64,000 nucleotides of DNA from Diplolepis rosae (GCA_030998225.1 JAPYXD010000738.1:248001-312000), one strand, 5' to 3'; counted from the first letter of the stretch, positions 32,601 to 43,605 are shown. The notes: generated by a model from the sequence alone, not told the origin. Program-made: numbers and translations.

Positions 32601-32833
32601 TGATGCTGTGACAGACCAGCCCCCTGCATCAATGAGTTGAAAATGACATGAATTGTGACTGGCTGCCATGGTGGCGCTGACTGTTCATTGGGCCGACTTA
32701 CACGAAAATCACATTACAAAACATAATTTTTTAAGCTTTTCTCTGTAAATTTTCAAATTTTCGAGTTCTTGAACGGTAGTGAGATAAAGTTCGCAAGTTT
32801 AGAAACAAATTTCCAAAAAAATTAATGTAAAAA

Positions 32834-33070
32834 ATGGTGAAATGTGTGTGTTTTGGGTGCAAATCCGGATATAAGTCTTGCTCTGACAAAATTCCTTTTT
32901 TCATTGTACCGAAGGATAAAAATACGATAAAATTATGGCAAATTGCTATCCTTCGCGATGACATCAAATTAAAAGCAGGTCATGCAATTTGCGAAAAGCA
33001 TTTTAAGCCAGAAGATATTCTGTAAGAGAAGTTAACCTATACGCACAATGGAGTAACAGTTTTGGGGAGA
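32834..33070 (+). pseudogene. THAP zinc-finger exon of a P-type transposase
   Basis: The ATG at 32834 opens a near-complete THAP domain: MVKCVCFGCKSGY at the start, FIVPKDKNTIKLW with the conserved Pro and Trp, and ICEKHFKPEDI with the final Cys-x2-His of the C2CH zinc site. THAP domains bind the transposon ends. A TAA at 33023-33025 stops it, although the reading continues (THNGVTVLGR) to a consensus splice donor, GTAAGTAC, at 33071. The domain is thus an N-terminal exon with one nonsense lesion. Confidence 0.82.
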
Positions 33071-33074
33071 GTAA

Positions 33075-33595
33075 GTACATCGAACACATTGTTTATTTTC
33101 TTAATTAGTTTAAAATACAACATTTTATTTGATAGAGATATTAACAATTAATTTCATAACATAATAAAGTTTAATGTCTCAATATTAATTAATTGTATCT
33201 AGTTGTGCAATGAATTTTTTTTGCACCGCAATAAATGTCTCTCAAATATTTATCTTAAACAAATTCAGTTACAAACATTTTGTGTGATAGAAGTTAAAAA
33301 ATAGATAAATGAAAGTGACTGAAATAAAGAATAGATGAAAAAGAATATTTTTCAAAATTCTGAATTAAAGTTAAAGCGAGCCTGTTAAAATTGGATTGTG
33401 TTGAAATGGAAAAAAATTTTCTGATTTCTAACAATTTTGTTATTAAAATAAAGTTTTGAACTGCATAAAAGAATATGTTTAGATTTTTTGTTAATTTAGA
33501 TTCCTTACTTTTTATAGCTCATAGTTTTACTGAATTACATAGAATTCCTAAAGTAATAGGAATTGAAAACTTAAATTTATAATTTAAAAAAATTA
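33075..33595. other. AT-rich interior of the P/THAP relic
   Basis: This is the intron or deleted middle of the element; no catalytic-domain coding is recognisable. Confidence 0.45.
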
Positions 33596-33597
33596 AG

Positions 33598-33660
33598 ATG
33601 GCTGATATAAAGAAGGCCAATCTTGAAAAGAAAAAGGCAGCAAAGCTGACTGAGGCCTAA
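33598..33660 (+). pseudogene. P-type transposase C-terminal tail
   Basis: Twenty codons (MADIKKANLEKKKAAKLTEA) end in TAA and match the tail of the exon ending at 30684 (MAEITKVS..KKKAAKL). With the THAP exon at 32834 it marks the two ends of one internally deleted transposase gene. Confidence 0.65.
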
Positions 33661-34370
33661 CTTAATAATGTGCTCACATACCAAATATTATATTTATGAG
33701 ATGTTCAAAATGGATGAGAACACCGTATCATCTAAACAAAAAAATTAGACGTTAATATAAGTTATCAGAGAATTACTTTTATTAGATAAACTCCAGTCAA
33801 TTAAAAAATCACTTTTACTCAATGTTATTTATACAATAATCTAAGTGCAATTTGTTTTAAAACTATTACACTGCTTTGAATTATAATATATTATAATAAT
33901 ATATTATTAATATATTTCATAGTATAATATTAACAAATTTTAGTCCAAATTCCAAACAGTATTTTTGAAATGTTTTTTTTTAAAAGGAGTTACATTTAAT
34001 TACAGTAGTAATATATAGTATATGTATTATATGTTTTTGTTATATGTTATATTATATATGTGTTATATAATATGAAAAATTATCAAATTTTATTGTAACG
34101 AGGTTAATTATTAGTATTAATATTTAAATGAACGCAAAACAATAATAAAATAAAAAACATGATACAAATAATGCAATTCCCGCCAGAATTTAGAAATTAG
34201 ATTTTCTGCCTAAAGTGAATTTCTTAACCTTTTCGAAGAGAATAAATTTTTGTGAAAAATATGAAGATCTTATTAGGTTATTGTCATGTATAAGAAAATG
34301 CTATAAAATAGTTTTTATTGGGGGAAAATTCATTTTTTATGCTCTTTCCTATGCATTTTTTTTGAATCTA
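33661..34370. other. AT-rich DNA within the P/THAP relic
   Basis: TA-rich, with a short ORF at 34215-34421 of no recognisable family. No gene is supported. Confidence 0.4.
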
Positions 34371-34544
34371 GGGCCTATGAACAGTCAGGGCCGCCACCGG
34401 CGGCAGTCAACTTTCACGTAATTTTTACATTCTCATCATGGATGAGAAGGTATTGGTTTTATGTGAAAAATGACTTTCGAAATTTTCATCAAATCTTTAC
34501 GTTTTGAGACCCCCTGAGTCAGAAAAAATGGTTTTTACGAAAGT

Positions 34545-34567
34545 GTCTGTCTGTCTGTCTGTCTGTA
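34545..34567. repeat. (CTGT)n microsatellite
   Basis: About five and a half CTGT units. The same position in other copies carries GACA units (53577-53600) and a shorter tract near 8765, so the microsatellite is part of the repeat family. Confidence 0.9.
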
Positions 34568-34888
34568 GTAGGTCGTGTGCGGCATAACTCTCGATAGAAT
34601 TATCAGATTGAATTGAGCTTTGGTACACTTTATCAAAGCCGAAAAAGTAAGGACAAGTTCGTTAACCAGCCACATCCAATCAAAATTGAGGGATGGAGCA
34701 CTACTTTTGTGTTTTTGAAAATAATTTTTTGAAAAAATCAAAAATTCCAATCCTGGTTTTTGATAGTGCTCAGAGATCTCTACAAATTATCATAATAACA
34801 TTTTTTGATTAAATCAAAATTAGAAATGTTACAGCATATTCAAATTCGAAAAAAGTCAATATCAAAATTCCATTTTCCAGTTAAATTA

Positions 34889-35400
34889 TACGAGATACGA
34901 AAAAACGTTATGATACAATATTATTGAATACATAAAGACCTACAAATTTGAATTATAACATTTTTTCATAAGATGCATATTTTTCTTTTTAATTAAAAAA
35001 AAATCTATTGAAAATCCAAAATTCAATTTTTTAACAATAATATTGGAAATACCAAAAAAACGTAAGAATACAAAGTTGTTCGTTTCAAAAAGATCTACAA
35101 ATTTTGTCTGACACAGTTTCTGATAAAAGATATATTTTTCGTTTCAATTCCAAAAAATACGATAAAAATGAAAAAATTCCATTTTTTAGACAAAATATGT
35201 GAGATGCAAAAAAAACATTTAGATGGAAAATTGTTTGCCTAAATGAGGTCTACAAATTCTGATAAAGAAATTTCGGGACAGGATGTATATTTTATGTTTT
35301 GATTTTTAATATTGAAAAAATTCGATTTTTTTCACCAAAATATGTGAGATACGAAATAAGCGTTGTTCTGCAAAATCGTTTCCTTAAATAAAGTCTACGA
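34889..35400 (-). repeat. ~148-bp tandem subrepeats
   Basis: Units marked by the inverse of CGTATCTCACATATTTT start near 34889, 35047, 35199 and 35345, a period of about 146-158 bp. They are diverged but collinear with units near 3641 and 3787 in copy 1 and 43170-43500 in copy 3. Confidence 0.75.
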
Positions 35401-35484
35401 TTGTTTTTCCTTTTTAGATATGTGGAAGAAAGTAAATTCTTTTAATCATGTAATTTATTAAAAAGTTATACTGAAATGTATACA

Positions 35485-35835
35485 GAAAATCGAGCGCGGA
35501 GCGCGAGTGTCATGATGAGAATGTGTTCCTTAAGGCCGATAGAGCCTTAAGTAAAATGAATTTCCTGTTTCACTTAAATTCAAAAAGAAATTCAGTGACT
35601 TTGAGAAAATGTGTAATTCACATCATCTGTAATATTGTTATAAAATTGGTTTGAGCTTCAGTATCAAAATATAAGAAATAAACTTAAATTTATGCGAAGA
35701 GCACAAGACCGAGCGCGAAGCGCGACGATTGAATCGCGCGCCTTAGGCGCGCTCAAACTTGCGAGCGAAGCGAGCTGCGCGCGAAGCGCGCGATGAGAAT
35801 GTGCCCGCGAAGCGGGCAGATTTTTTTCTTATGCA
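35485..35835. repeat. GC-rich hairpin cluster (CGAAGCG loops)
   Basis: Several short perfect palindromes stand out from AT-rich DNA: GCGCGAAGCGCG, GCGAGCGAAGCGAGC, GCCCGCGAAGCGGGC, GCGCGCCTTAGGCGCGC and CTTAAGGCCGATAGAGCCTTAAG. Most close on the same GAA(G) core. The inverted counterpart lies at 42660-42765. Confidence 0.85.
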
Positions 35836-35839
35836 TTTG

Positions 35840-36950
35840 GCGGCAAGATACAGGGGGCTGTGACAGACTAGGTTGCAGATTTTTTTCAAGTGGTTCGCGC
35901 ATGTGTATCGCATCATAAAAGAGAGAGATAGATCAATTCTATACTTTTTCTCCTTTTATATGGAGAGCGCCTTCCGACGGTAGGCAAAGATATTATAAGC
36001 CTAGATGCGGTGCAGGCCTAGTTCCCCGCGAAGATTGTAGACGGCGCGTCCGGCGAAAATGTTCAGGTCCCCCTGTACACCTTTGCCCGACGATTTGACG
36101 ATTGAAGTAGTTCGCCAACTAAACCTTAGGAGCGCTGTCTACAACTCTCCCCGTACCCTTCAATCCTCTCGAATACCGACAAGCTTACATTTGCTTAAGC
36201 TGTATAAATTGAAAATATTCAAGTCCAGCGATAAAACGCAAGATATGATGTTGAACATTTGGGCGTATAATATGATGAGTTTGATTTTGAATTTTTTATT
36301 GATTTTAATATCAGAAGCTTATTGGTAGTCATTAAAAAATAATTAATTAATTATAATATTAAATTATAATTAATTATTAAATATTATATTATAATTATAT
36401 TATAATCAAATATAATTTAATAATAAATTATTAAATTTTAATTAATAAATGAATAATATTTAAAGATATATCCACATTAGACTCCCTTTCTACAAAGCTG
36501 AATTTCGGAATTATAAAAAATAAAAATAACAAGGATTGTCTAGTTTGTATGTTGACTCTAATTTACAATCAGAATCAATTTCCTCAGCAAATAAGTACTT
36601 GTAATAATGTTTCTTCAAATTGAATTGAATTTATTGTTCATTATTTACATTCTTTCGTACTATGTACATAGAAATATATCCGGAACAGAATACAGGAGTA
36701 CGTGAAAAAAATCCTGTACTGAAATAATAGTGATTCATACCCATCAGTTTAGATGAATTTGGGTCAATATAATAGTAGACATGTTAACAAACATGTCACT
36801 GAAGTTCCTAATTAAAATTTTTTAATTTTTTGTAAATTAAAAATATTCAGAACAAAATTAAGTATAACATTTTAAAATATCATTTCAATTTTATTTAAAA
36901 TTCAGAATATTTTAATTCAATTTTTATCTTTATACATACTATTTTCTTTA
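35840..36950. other. Region without supported gene
   Basis: A 90-codon open frame at 36059-36328 has no recognisable domain and is followed by TA-rich DNA. A stretch GGGGGCTGTGACAGACTAGG (35852) resembles 32612-32635 in part. Nothing firmer can be said. Confidence 0.35.
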
Positions 36951-36951
36951 G

Positions 36952-37234
36952 GTACACGGAGAAACTCTTTATATCAACTTCTACTATAGTATTTTTCAAT
37001 TTAGGGATAAACGTATCACTCTAAGACCTTTTGTAAAAAGAAATACTAAACTTTAGGAGAATGATATGAAACTATAGCATAGTTCATAACAAATTTTAAT
37101 ATAATTCAGACTAAAGTTTAATATCATTCTTCTAAAGTTTAGTATTTTTTTTGCCAAAAAGTCTTAGTGATACGTTTTTCACTAAATTGAAAAATACTTT
37201 AGTAAAAATTGGTATAAAAAGTTTTTTTGTGTAC
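36952..37234. mobile_element. 283-bp MITE with ~120-bp TIRs
   Basis: GTACACGGAGAAACTCTTTA at the left is mirrored by AAAAAGTTTTTTTGTGTAC at the right, and the inverted similarity runs ~120 bp inwards (AAACGTATCACT, ATACTAAACTTTAG). It is a hairpin element without coding capacity. Confidence 0.82.
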
Positions 37235-37612
37235 TATACTATTAATTAAAAGTGCAAGTTGTATTAACCTTTGGTCTTAAATACTGGTTTATTGTTGGAA
37301 AAGATTGAATTTCTGGTCAAAAATGATGAAGTTAATATGAATCTGACATTTTGGCTCAGATCGGAGCCCTTATTGGTGATTTTTATTAAAACCTGTTAGA
37401 ACCTAAAAATACACAGAAAAAGTGGGAAGCTGAATTGAGATTTTCTTGGAATGAAATATTTTAGATTTGAAAAGACGTAGCTTTTTTACATGGTAAATAT
37501 ATTATATATTTGAAACGAAAAGCTTGAATATAAAACAATCCTAACAACATTTTTTTCAAGAAAAATATTTCAAAGAAATTCTTTACGTGACATTTTTTGC
37601 ACGGCAAATTGA

Positions 37613-38049
37613 GTACACTGAGAAAAAAGAATATTCGAATCAAAGAATATTTCTTTGATTCAAATAAATGGTTGAGCTGGATGGTGACGAATAAATATTT
37701 TTTTAGATCAAAGAAATATTTTTATTGTCTTTAAAAAATGAATAATTAAAGCAAAAAAATATTGGGTTAAAATATTGAATATTGGGATTTGTCAAAGTTT
37801 GGCTTGTGTATATATCTTATAGGTTATATCATAGAATTTTTTTATTTTAACATCGAAATTATACTTCCTTCACATGACAAAGGATTTTATTTCCAGACCA
37901 AAGGAAAAACTTTGGGAATAAAATGATAGCACTTGAAACGAAAATACTTCAACTGTTAGAGGATTTCCTCTTATGCCAATTTTGAGTAGAAAATCCATTC
38001 ATAGTGAACGGAATTGTTCGACAGTCAATATTCCGTTTTTAGAGTGTAT
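37613..38049. mobile_element. ~436-bp MITE with ~22-bp TIRs
   Basis: TACACTGAGAAAAAAGAATATTC at the left pairs with GTCAATATTCCGTTTTTAGAGTGTA at the right. An internal palindrome, AATCAAAG...CTTTGATT, lies near 37636. The CACTGAGAAAA-type end is common in insect MITEs. No ORF. Confidence 0.7.
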
Positions 38050-38077
38050 AGAAGGGTTACGAGATCATTTTTTTCTT

Positions 38078-39570
38078 AAGCCAATGCAATTTAATAAAAC
38101 ATTTTGAATGCAAAATAATTCTGAATGTTTGAGTATAAAAGGTTTAAATATTTGAAAAATACATAAATTATATCAGAATTAGCACACGACATCGTACACT
38201 AACTTTAATTTGGTTTGAAGTAAAATTGAAAATAAATCCTTTAGAATAAAACATTTTGAAAAAACTTTCAGAATACATAACATATTTTAAATGAAAATTT
38301 CAATATATAAGTATAAATAAAAGGTTTGATTATTCGAAAGTAAAATATATTATATCTAATATCTTATCGAACAGCACACTTTAAGATTTCATTGGTATGG
38401 GGATACACATTTTTAAAATTACACGACTTTTTGTAACATGTTCAACCCCAGCATATAGAATCCAGAAAAGACTTTCTAAAAATATTTTAATTAGGTTAAC
38501 AAATCACTATGAAGACATACTAAACAAAATCTTTTAAAATTTTAATTTTTTTACATACTTATTAATTTCCTTCAAAGAGATCTAAATTAAAATTTCTTTT
38601 GTAATTATTTTTCTATAAAATAAATCACTTTGTCGAAAGTTGAAACTCCAGGTCAACCTCTGTAATTTCCGATGGTAGTTTATATATATATATATATATA
38701 CAAATTGTCATGTAGAAGATGTAAATTCCGAAAAATTTTATAGTTACAAAGCTTCAAAATTTTGTAATTAAAATTTGAATATAAAACTTTAAGCATTTAT
38801 TGTCCTTGAATTCCATTGGGAAATTTGTTGTTTACTGTTCAAATCTTCCTCCGATTTCAGAAGAACAGACAAATTAAAAATTACAAAATATTTCATTAAA
38901 AAAATTGAACTCGTCCATATGATCTTGTCATATTGTAACAAGATTTGAACACTTCGGACAAAAATTTTTATGTAAAATTTAATATCGATAAATATTTACA
39001 TGTTCATATGAAGATATTAATGAACACATATTTTAGCTTTTTAATTTATCCACATCTGTTAGAAAATTTTTCCTTTCCATAGACCATTTCATTTTTTTAA
39101 TGAAAAGTCTGTGCTTAGGCTACAAAAATGTGAGATGAAAATATTTCTAACATAAAACTGAGAATGTAAATTTTAAACTTGAATTTTATGTTTATCTCTT
39201 CTTAATAGAAAATATCTCTCTAACTAAAAAGTTTTTAAATGCACAAAATTCATAAGAAGTATGGAAATTTGAATAGGAAAATATATATTGATTCAAATTT
39301 GGAACATTTATTGGCATCAAATTTTACTGAAAGTTTATTTTGAAGTGTTTAAATGCTTATAAAATTTTACACCATATTTCAGCTTTTTATTTTAGGCAGA
39401 TTTTTTCCAAAATATCGGAAAAAAAAGTGTTGTCTCTTAAATAACATATTTCATAAATTTGAAATTGTCGTCTGCTTCGCGCCTCTTTCGCACGGTTTCG
39501 ACAGAAATACACAATTCTCAATTCCGACTCGATAACCGAAAGCGTGAAATTTAAAAATAGCTTTGCATGA
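38078..39570 (-). repeat. Left arm of a ~1.49-kb inverted repeat
   Basis: It mirrors 39831-42082 over its whole length once the 763-bp rosa insertion in the right arm is discounted (about 1.49 kb in each arm). The outer end is AAGCCAATGCAAT and the inner end ATAGCTTTGCATGA. Landmarks include a TATATATA tract near 38685 and CGTCTGCTTCGCGCCTCTTT near 39470. Confidence 0.88.
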
Positions 39571-39830
39571 AGGAAGCGAGGAGAATAAGGAGAAGTGGGA
39601 CGTGTCGTTCTCGCGTGCAAGAACGACGAGGAAGAAACAAGGGCAGCGCGCGCCGCTGCCCCTCCATAGAAATTCTGATGGTAAATCATTTCTGGATTTT
39701 CTAACTTTCATTATTTACCGACGCGCAAAGTACACCTTTTGCGCAACGCGTTCAGAGGGCGCGTTTATCAGCCCACTTTTGTTAAATTCTCTTATTCCAT
39801 TACTTTAGCAATCTCCCAACTCATCTCTGG
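39571..39830. other. 260-bp spacer between the inverted arms
   Basis: GC-richer unique sequence with two strong hairpins: GTCGTTCT...AGAACGAC near 39608 and GGGCAGCG...CGCTGCCC near 39636. It is either the loop of a foldback element or host DNA between two head-to-head transposon copies. No gene. Confidence 0.6.
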
Positions 39831-40114
39831 TCATGCAATGCTATTTTTAGATTTCACGCTTTCGGTTATCGAGTCGGAATTGAGAATTGTGTATTTCTGT
39901 CGAAACCGTGCAAAAGAGGCGCGAAGCAGACGACAATTTCAAGTTTACGAAATATGTTATTTTAGAGACAACATTTTTTTTCGGATATTTTGGAAAATAT
40001 CTGCCTAAAATAAAAATCTGAAATATCGTGTAAAATTTTATAAGCATTTAAACACTTCAAAAATAAACTTTCAGTAAAATTTGATGCCAATAAATGTTCC
40101 AAATTTGAATCAAT

Positions 40115-40880
40115 ATAAAGGGTTTCCCAATAGGGGTGATATGATTTTGAATGTCCCTATCGGGCTCATTTGAACTGAAATTTTTGACGTCTGCTGTCAG
40201 TTGTCATCAGTAAGGTTTGCCATTTAATCATGAGTAGTTTCACGCTTCCACAACGTTTGGAAATTGTCCAATTATTTTATCAAAATTCGAGAAGTTTTGT
40301 CGGTGTTCAAAGAGCATATCGTGCAAAATATGGTCGTCATTCTGCTCCATCCGCGCTCTCAATTCGTCGAATAATCGATAAGTTGGAGAGTGAATTTACT
40401 CTATTGGATACTAAGCCTAAAAATCGTATGCGTACCGCACGTTCTACACAGAATATAGCCGCCGTACAGGCCAGTATCGAGGAAAACCGTGAATTGTCCG
40501 TGCCACGCCGATCTCAGGAATTGGGCCTGTCCAGGATGACTACCTGGCGTATTTTGCGATTGGATCTTGGCCTGCAACCCTATAAGATGATTCTGGCCCA
40601 AGAACTGAAGCCTAATGACCATCGTTTGCGTCGGGAGTTCGCGGATTGGGCTCTGGAATCAATTGAAAATGATCCCAATTTTCATCAAAAAATCATCTTT
40701 TCTGATGAGGCGCATTTTTGGCTCAAGTCTCGGGGGACATTTGGCCGATATATTGTTTAAATCATAAATGGCATAGAATATCCAATATAATAAAAAAGAT
40801 TTCGATCAATTCCGAATGAATATTCAGTGTTTTTTTTCAATTTCAAAACATATCACCCTTATTGGGAAACCCTTTATATT
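40115..40880 (+). mobile_element. rosa-like (DD41D) internally deleted element with TIRs
   Basis: AAAGGGTTTCCCAATAGGGG at the left is mirrored by CCCTTATTGGGAAACCCTTT at the right, giving TIRs of ~28 bp extending to GTGATATG. Flanking TA/TATA fits Tc1/mariner targeting. At ~0.76 kb it is a deletion derivative keeping both ends and the N-terminal half of the gene. Confidence 0.9.
40230..40760 (+). pseudogene. rosa-family DD41D transposase, N-terminal half only
   Basis: From the ATG at 40230 (MSSFTLPQRLEIVQ) it encodes the bipartite HTH DNA-binding region (VPRRSQELGLSRMTTWRIL) and the first catalytic Asp in IIFSDEAHFWL. After KSRG the reading leaves the family and stops at 40760. The second and third catalytic Asp are missing through an internal deletion. 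A protein of this kind could still bind element ends and act as a repressor; that is inference. Confidence 0.88.
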
Positions 40881-42082
40881 TTCCTATTCAAATTTCCATA
40901 CTTCTTATCAATTTTGTGCATTTAAAAACTTTTTAGTTAGAGAGATATTTTCTATTAAGAAGAGATAAACATAAAATTCAAGTTTAAAATTTACATTCTC
41001 AGTTTTATGTTAGCAATATTTTCATCTCACATTTTTGTAGCCTAAGCACAGACTTTTCATTAAATAAATGAAATGGTCTATGGAAAGGAAAAATTTTCTA
41101 ACAGATGTGGATAAATTAAGAAGCTAAAATATGTGTTCATTAATATCTTCATATGAACATGTAAATATTTATCGATATTAAATTTTACATAAAAATCTTT
41201 GTCCGAAGTGTTCAAATCTTCTTACAATATGACAAGATCATATGGACGAGTTCAATTTTTTTAATGAAATATTTTGTAATTTTTAATTTGTCTGTTCTTC
41301 TGAAATAGGAGGAAGATTTGAACAGTAAACAACAAATTTTCCAATGGAATTCAAGGTCAATAAATGCTTAAAGTTTTATATTAAAATTTTAATTGCAAAA
41401 TTTTGAAGCTTTGTAACTATAACATTTTTCGGAATTTACATCTTCTACATGACAATTTGTATATATATATATATATAAACTACCATCGGAAATTACAGAG
41501 GTTGACCTGGAGTTTCAACTTTCGTTAAAGTGATTTATTTTATAGAAAAATAATTACAAAAGAAATTTTAATTTAGATCTCTTTGAAGGAAATTAATAAG
41601 TATGTAAAAAAATTAGAATTTTAAAAGATTTTTTTTAATATGTCTTCATAGTGATTTGTTAACCTAATTAAAATATTTTTAGAAAGTCTTTTCTGGATTC
41701 TATATGCTGGGGTTGAACACGTTACAAAAAGTCGTGTAATTTTAAAAATGTGTATCCCCGTACCAATGAAATCTTAGAGTGTGCTGTTCGATAAAATATT
41801 AGATATAATATATTCTACTTTTGAATAATCAAACCTTTTATTTAAACTTATATATTGAAATTTTCATTTATAATATGTTATGTATTCTGAAAGTTTTTTC
41901 AAAATGTTTTATTCTAAAGGATTTATTTTCAATTTTACTTCATACCAAATTAAAGTTAGTGTACGATTTTGTGTGCTAATTTTGATATAATTTATGTATT
42001 TTTCAAATATTTAAACCTTTTATACTCAAACATTCAGAATTATTTTGAATTCAAAATGTTTTAATAAATTGCATTGGCTTTA

Positions 42083-42655
42083 GGGTCCATAAATGAAGAA
42101 GTCTATTATAAATTAAATCAAGGGTCATTACAATTTACTATTTTAATTGTTTTAATAAAACATTGAATAATTTAAAAACATTAAACATATTAATACGTTC
42201 ATAGTTACATACTTAAGTTCAAAGAATTTGAAAATCTTTCTGTGGAAAAAAGACGTTTTCGAATGCACCGGGATTCGAGCCCGGGTATTTCGATTGCCGG
42301 TAGACTGTATGTACATTCGTGTAAAAATATTAAATATTATGAAAATGTTTTTTCAAGTATTTTACTTTATAGTAATGATTTGTCGAATTTACTTCACATC
42401 GAATAAATCTCAAAGTGCAAGATCGCATGCGAATTCAAATACAATTTATGCTTTTTTGTAATATTTAAAACCTTTCTTTACACAGACACTTCCATCGGAA
42501 ATTAGAGGTTCATATGTTATTTAAGCTATTGTTAAAGTAACTTAATTTTTATAATAAAAGGTTAACATTTCTTCATGATGCTAAAATAAAAGTTAACACA
42601 GTTTTGCTTCTAATAAGCCCAAGTTAAGAGCATAATATTAATTCTGTAAAAATAT
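42083..42655. other. Copy 3 interior next to the arm
   Basis: AT-rich. It starts with TTTAGGGTCCATAAATGA, repeated at 3181 and mirrored as GGACCCTAAAGCCAA at 42770-42784, so this ~15-bp word flanks a ~710-bp segment in inverted orientation. The tRNA-like repeat (42238-42330) lies within. No gene. Confidence 0.5.
42238..42330 (-). repeat. tRNA-like T-arm repeat fragment, copy 2
   Basis: It nearly matches 5002-5092, including CCGGGCTCGAATCCCGG on the minus strand and a B-box-like core. It lacks the rest of a tRNA. Two copies in different contexts support a dispersed SINE-like or element-terminal repeat. Confidence 0.55.
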
Positions 42656-42659
42656 ACTA

Positions 42660-42765
42660 CAAAAAATGTGCCCGCTTCGTGGGCACATTCTCATCGCGCG
42701 CCTCGCTTGCAAGTTTCAGCGCGCCTGGGGCGCGCGATTCGATCGTCGCACTCGGTCTTATATTC
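42660..42765. repeat. GC-rich hairpin cluster, right copy
   Basis: This is the inverted counterpart of 35705-35835: GCCCGCTTCGTGGGC, GCGCGCCTCGCTTGCAAG and GCGCGCCTGGGGCGCGC. It confirms the mirror order of copies 2 and 3 and preserves hairpins despite base changes. Confidence 0.8.
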
Positions 42766-42949
42766 TTCGGACCCTAAAGCCAACTAAGAACATGAACAAT
42801 ATTTGAATATTAATACTAAGGGTCGATATAAGTACTGTTTCGTTATTATTTAAATTTATTACTTGTAATTTGATACTTAAGTTCAAGTCAATTTTATAAT
42901 ATTATCGATGTGAATTACATTTTCTCAAAGTTACTAAATTTGTTTTTGA

Positions 42950-43605
42950 TTTCAAATGAAAAAAGAAATTCAATTTACTTCAAGCTCTATGAGCCTTAAA
43001 GAACACATTCTTATCATGAAACTTGCGCTTCGCGCTTGATTTTCTGTATACTTTTCTGTAACTTTCTAATAATTTACAAGATTACAAAAAATCTATTTTC
43101 TTCCAAATATTTAAAAAAGGAGGAGAATTTATAGACTCTTTTACAGAAAACGATTTTTTGTATTATCGCTTATTTTGTATCACACATATTTTGGTTCAAA
43201 AATGGAATTTTTTATTTTCAATATTGTATTTTTTAAAACCAAAACATGAAATATATATCTTGTCAAAAAATGTCCTACTGAGAATTTGTAGACCTCATTT
43301 AGGCAAATAATTTTCTATCTCAACGTTTTTTTCGTATGTCACATATTTTGTTCAAATAATGGAATTTTTGAATTTTAGTCGTATTTTTTAAAATTATAAT
43401 GAAAAATATACGTTTTATTAGAAACTATATCTGAAAATATTTGTATATATTATTGAAACGAACAATTTTCCATTCTTACGTTTTTTTCGTATTTCACATA
43501 TTTTAGTTAAAAAATTGAATTTCGGATTTTCAATCGTATTTTTTTTTTAATTTAAAAAAAAATATACATCTTATGAAAAAATGTTGCAGTTCAAACTTGT
43601 AGATC
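42950..43605 (+). mobile_element. Large repeat, copy 3: ~148-bp subrepeats
   Basis: It is homologous to 3500-3900, 5100-5165 and 6452-6715 and, inverted, to 34900-35500. It supplies uninterrupted target sequences for mariners 1 and 2. It is broken at 43610 by an inverted-repeat element, resumes at 44725-44824, and after LTR element A continues at 53288. Confidence 0.8.

Larger units (their letters stand above)
32671..34396 (+). mobile_element. Second P/THAP-type element relic with short TIRs
   Basis: GTGGCGCTGACTGTTCATTG (32671) is mirrored by GGGCCTATGAACAGTCAGGG (34371-34390) followed by CCGCCAC. In between are a THAP exon at the left and a P-type C-terminal tail at the right, in the expected order, with the middle replaced by AT-rich sequence. 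Length ~1.73 kb. No target duplication was confirmed. Confidence 0.65.
34430..39570 (-). mobile_element. Large repeat, copy 2 (inverted)
   Basis: From the outside inwards it has the distal interior (34430-34900, with a CTGT microsatellite), the ~148-bp subrepeats (34889-35400), GC-rich hairpins (35485-35835), a region with two MITEs (36000-38050) and a 1.49-kb arm (38078-39570). The order is the reverse of copy 3 on the right. No ORF common to the copies was found, so these may be non-autonomous derivatives of a DNA transposon with very long TIRs. Confidence 0.6.
39831..42082 (+). repeat. Right arm of the ~1.49-kb inverted repeat
   Basis: It starts TCATGCAATGCTATTTTTAG and ends ATTGCATTGGCTTT. 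It is interrupted at 40115-40880 by a rosa-like element; the uninterrupted target (GAATCAATATATATTTTCC, inverted) is preserved in the left arm near 39280. Confidence 0.88.

Noticed and set aside
34889..35400. Regular repeats considered as a CRISPR array
   Set aside because: Unit length ~148 bp, diverged units, eukaryotic transposon context and no repeat-spacer structure.
35485..35835. Bacterial or symbiont DNA suggested by GC-rich palindromes
   Set aside because: The hairpins are part of a repeat family shared by other copies in the same eukaryotic locus.
36059..36328. 90-codon ORF considered as a gene
   Set aside because: No recognisable motif, in transposon debris, and not present in the mirror copy.
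38078..42082. Giant palindrome as an assembly artefact
   Set aside because: Not accepted as the default: the arms differ at many bases and only the right arm holds the rosa insertion, so they are real diverged copies. Long reads would still be the proper test.
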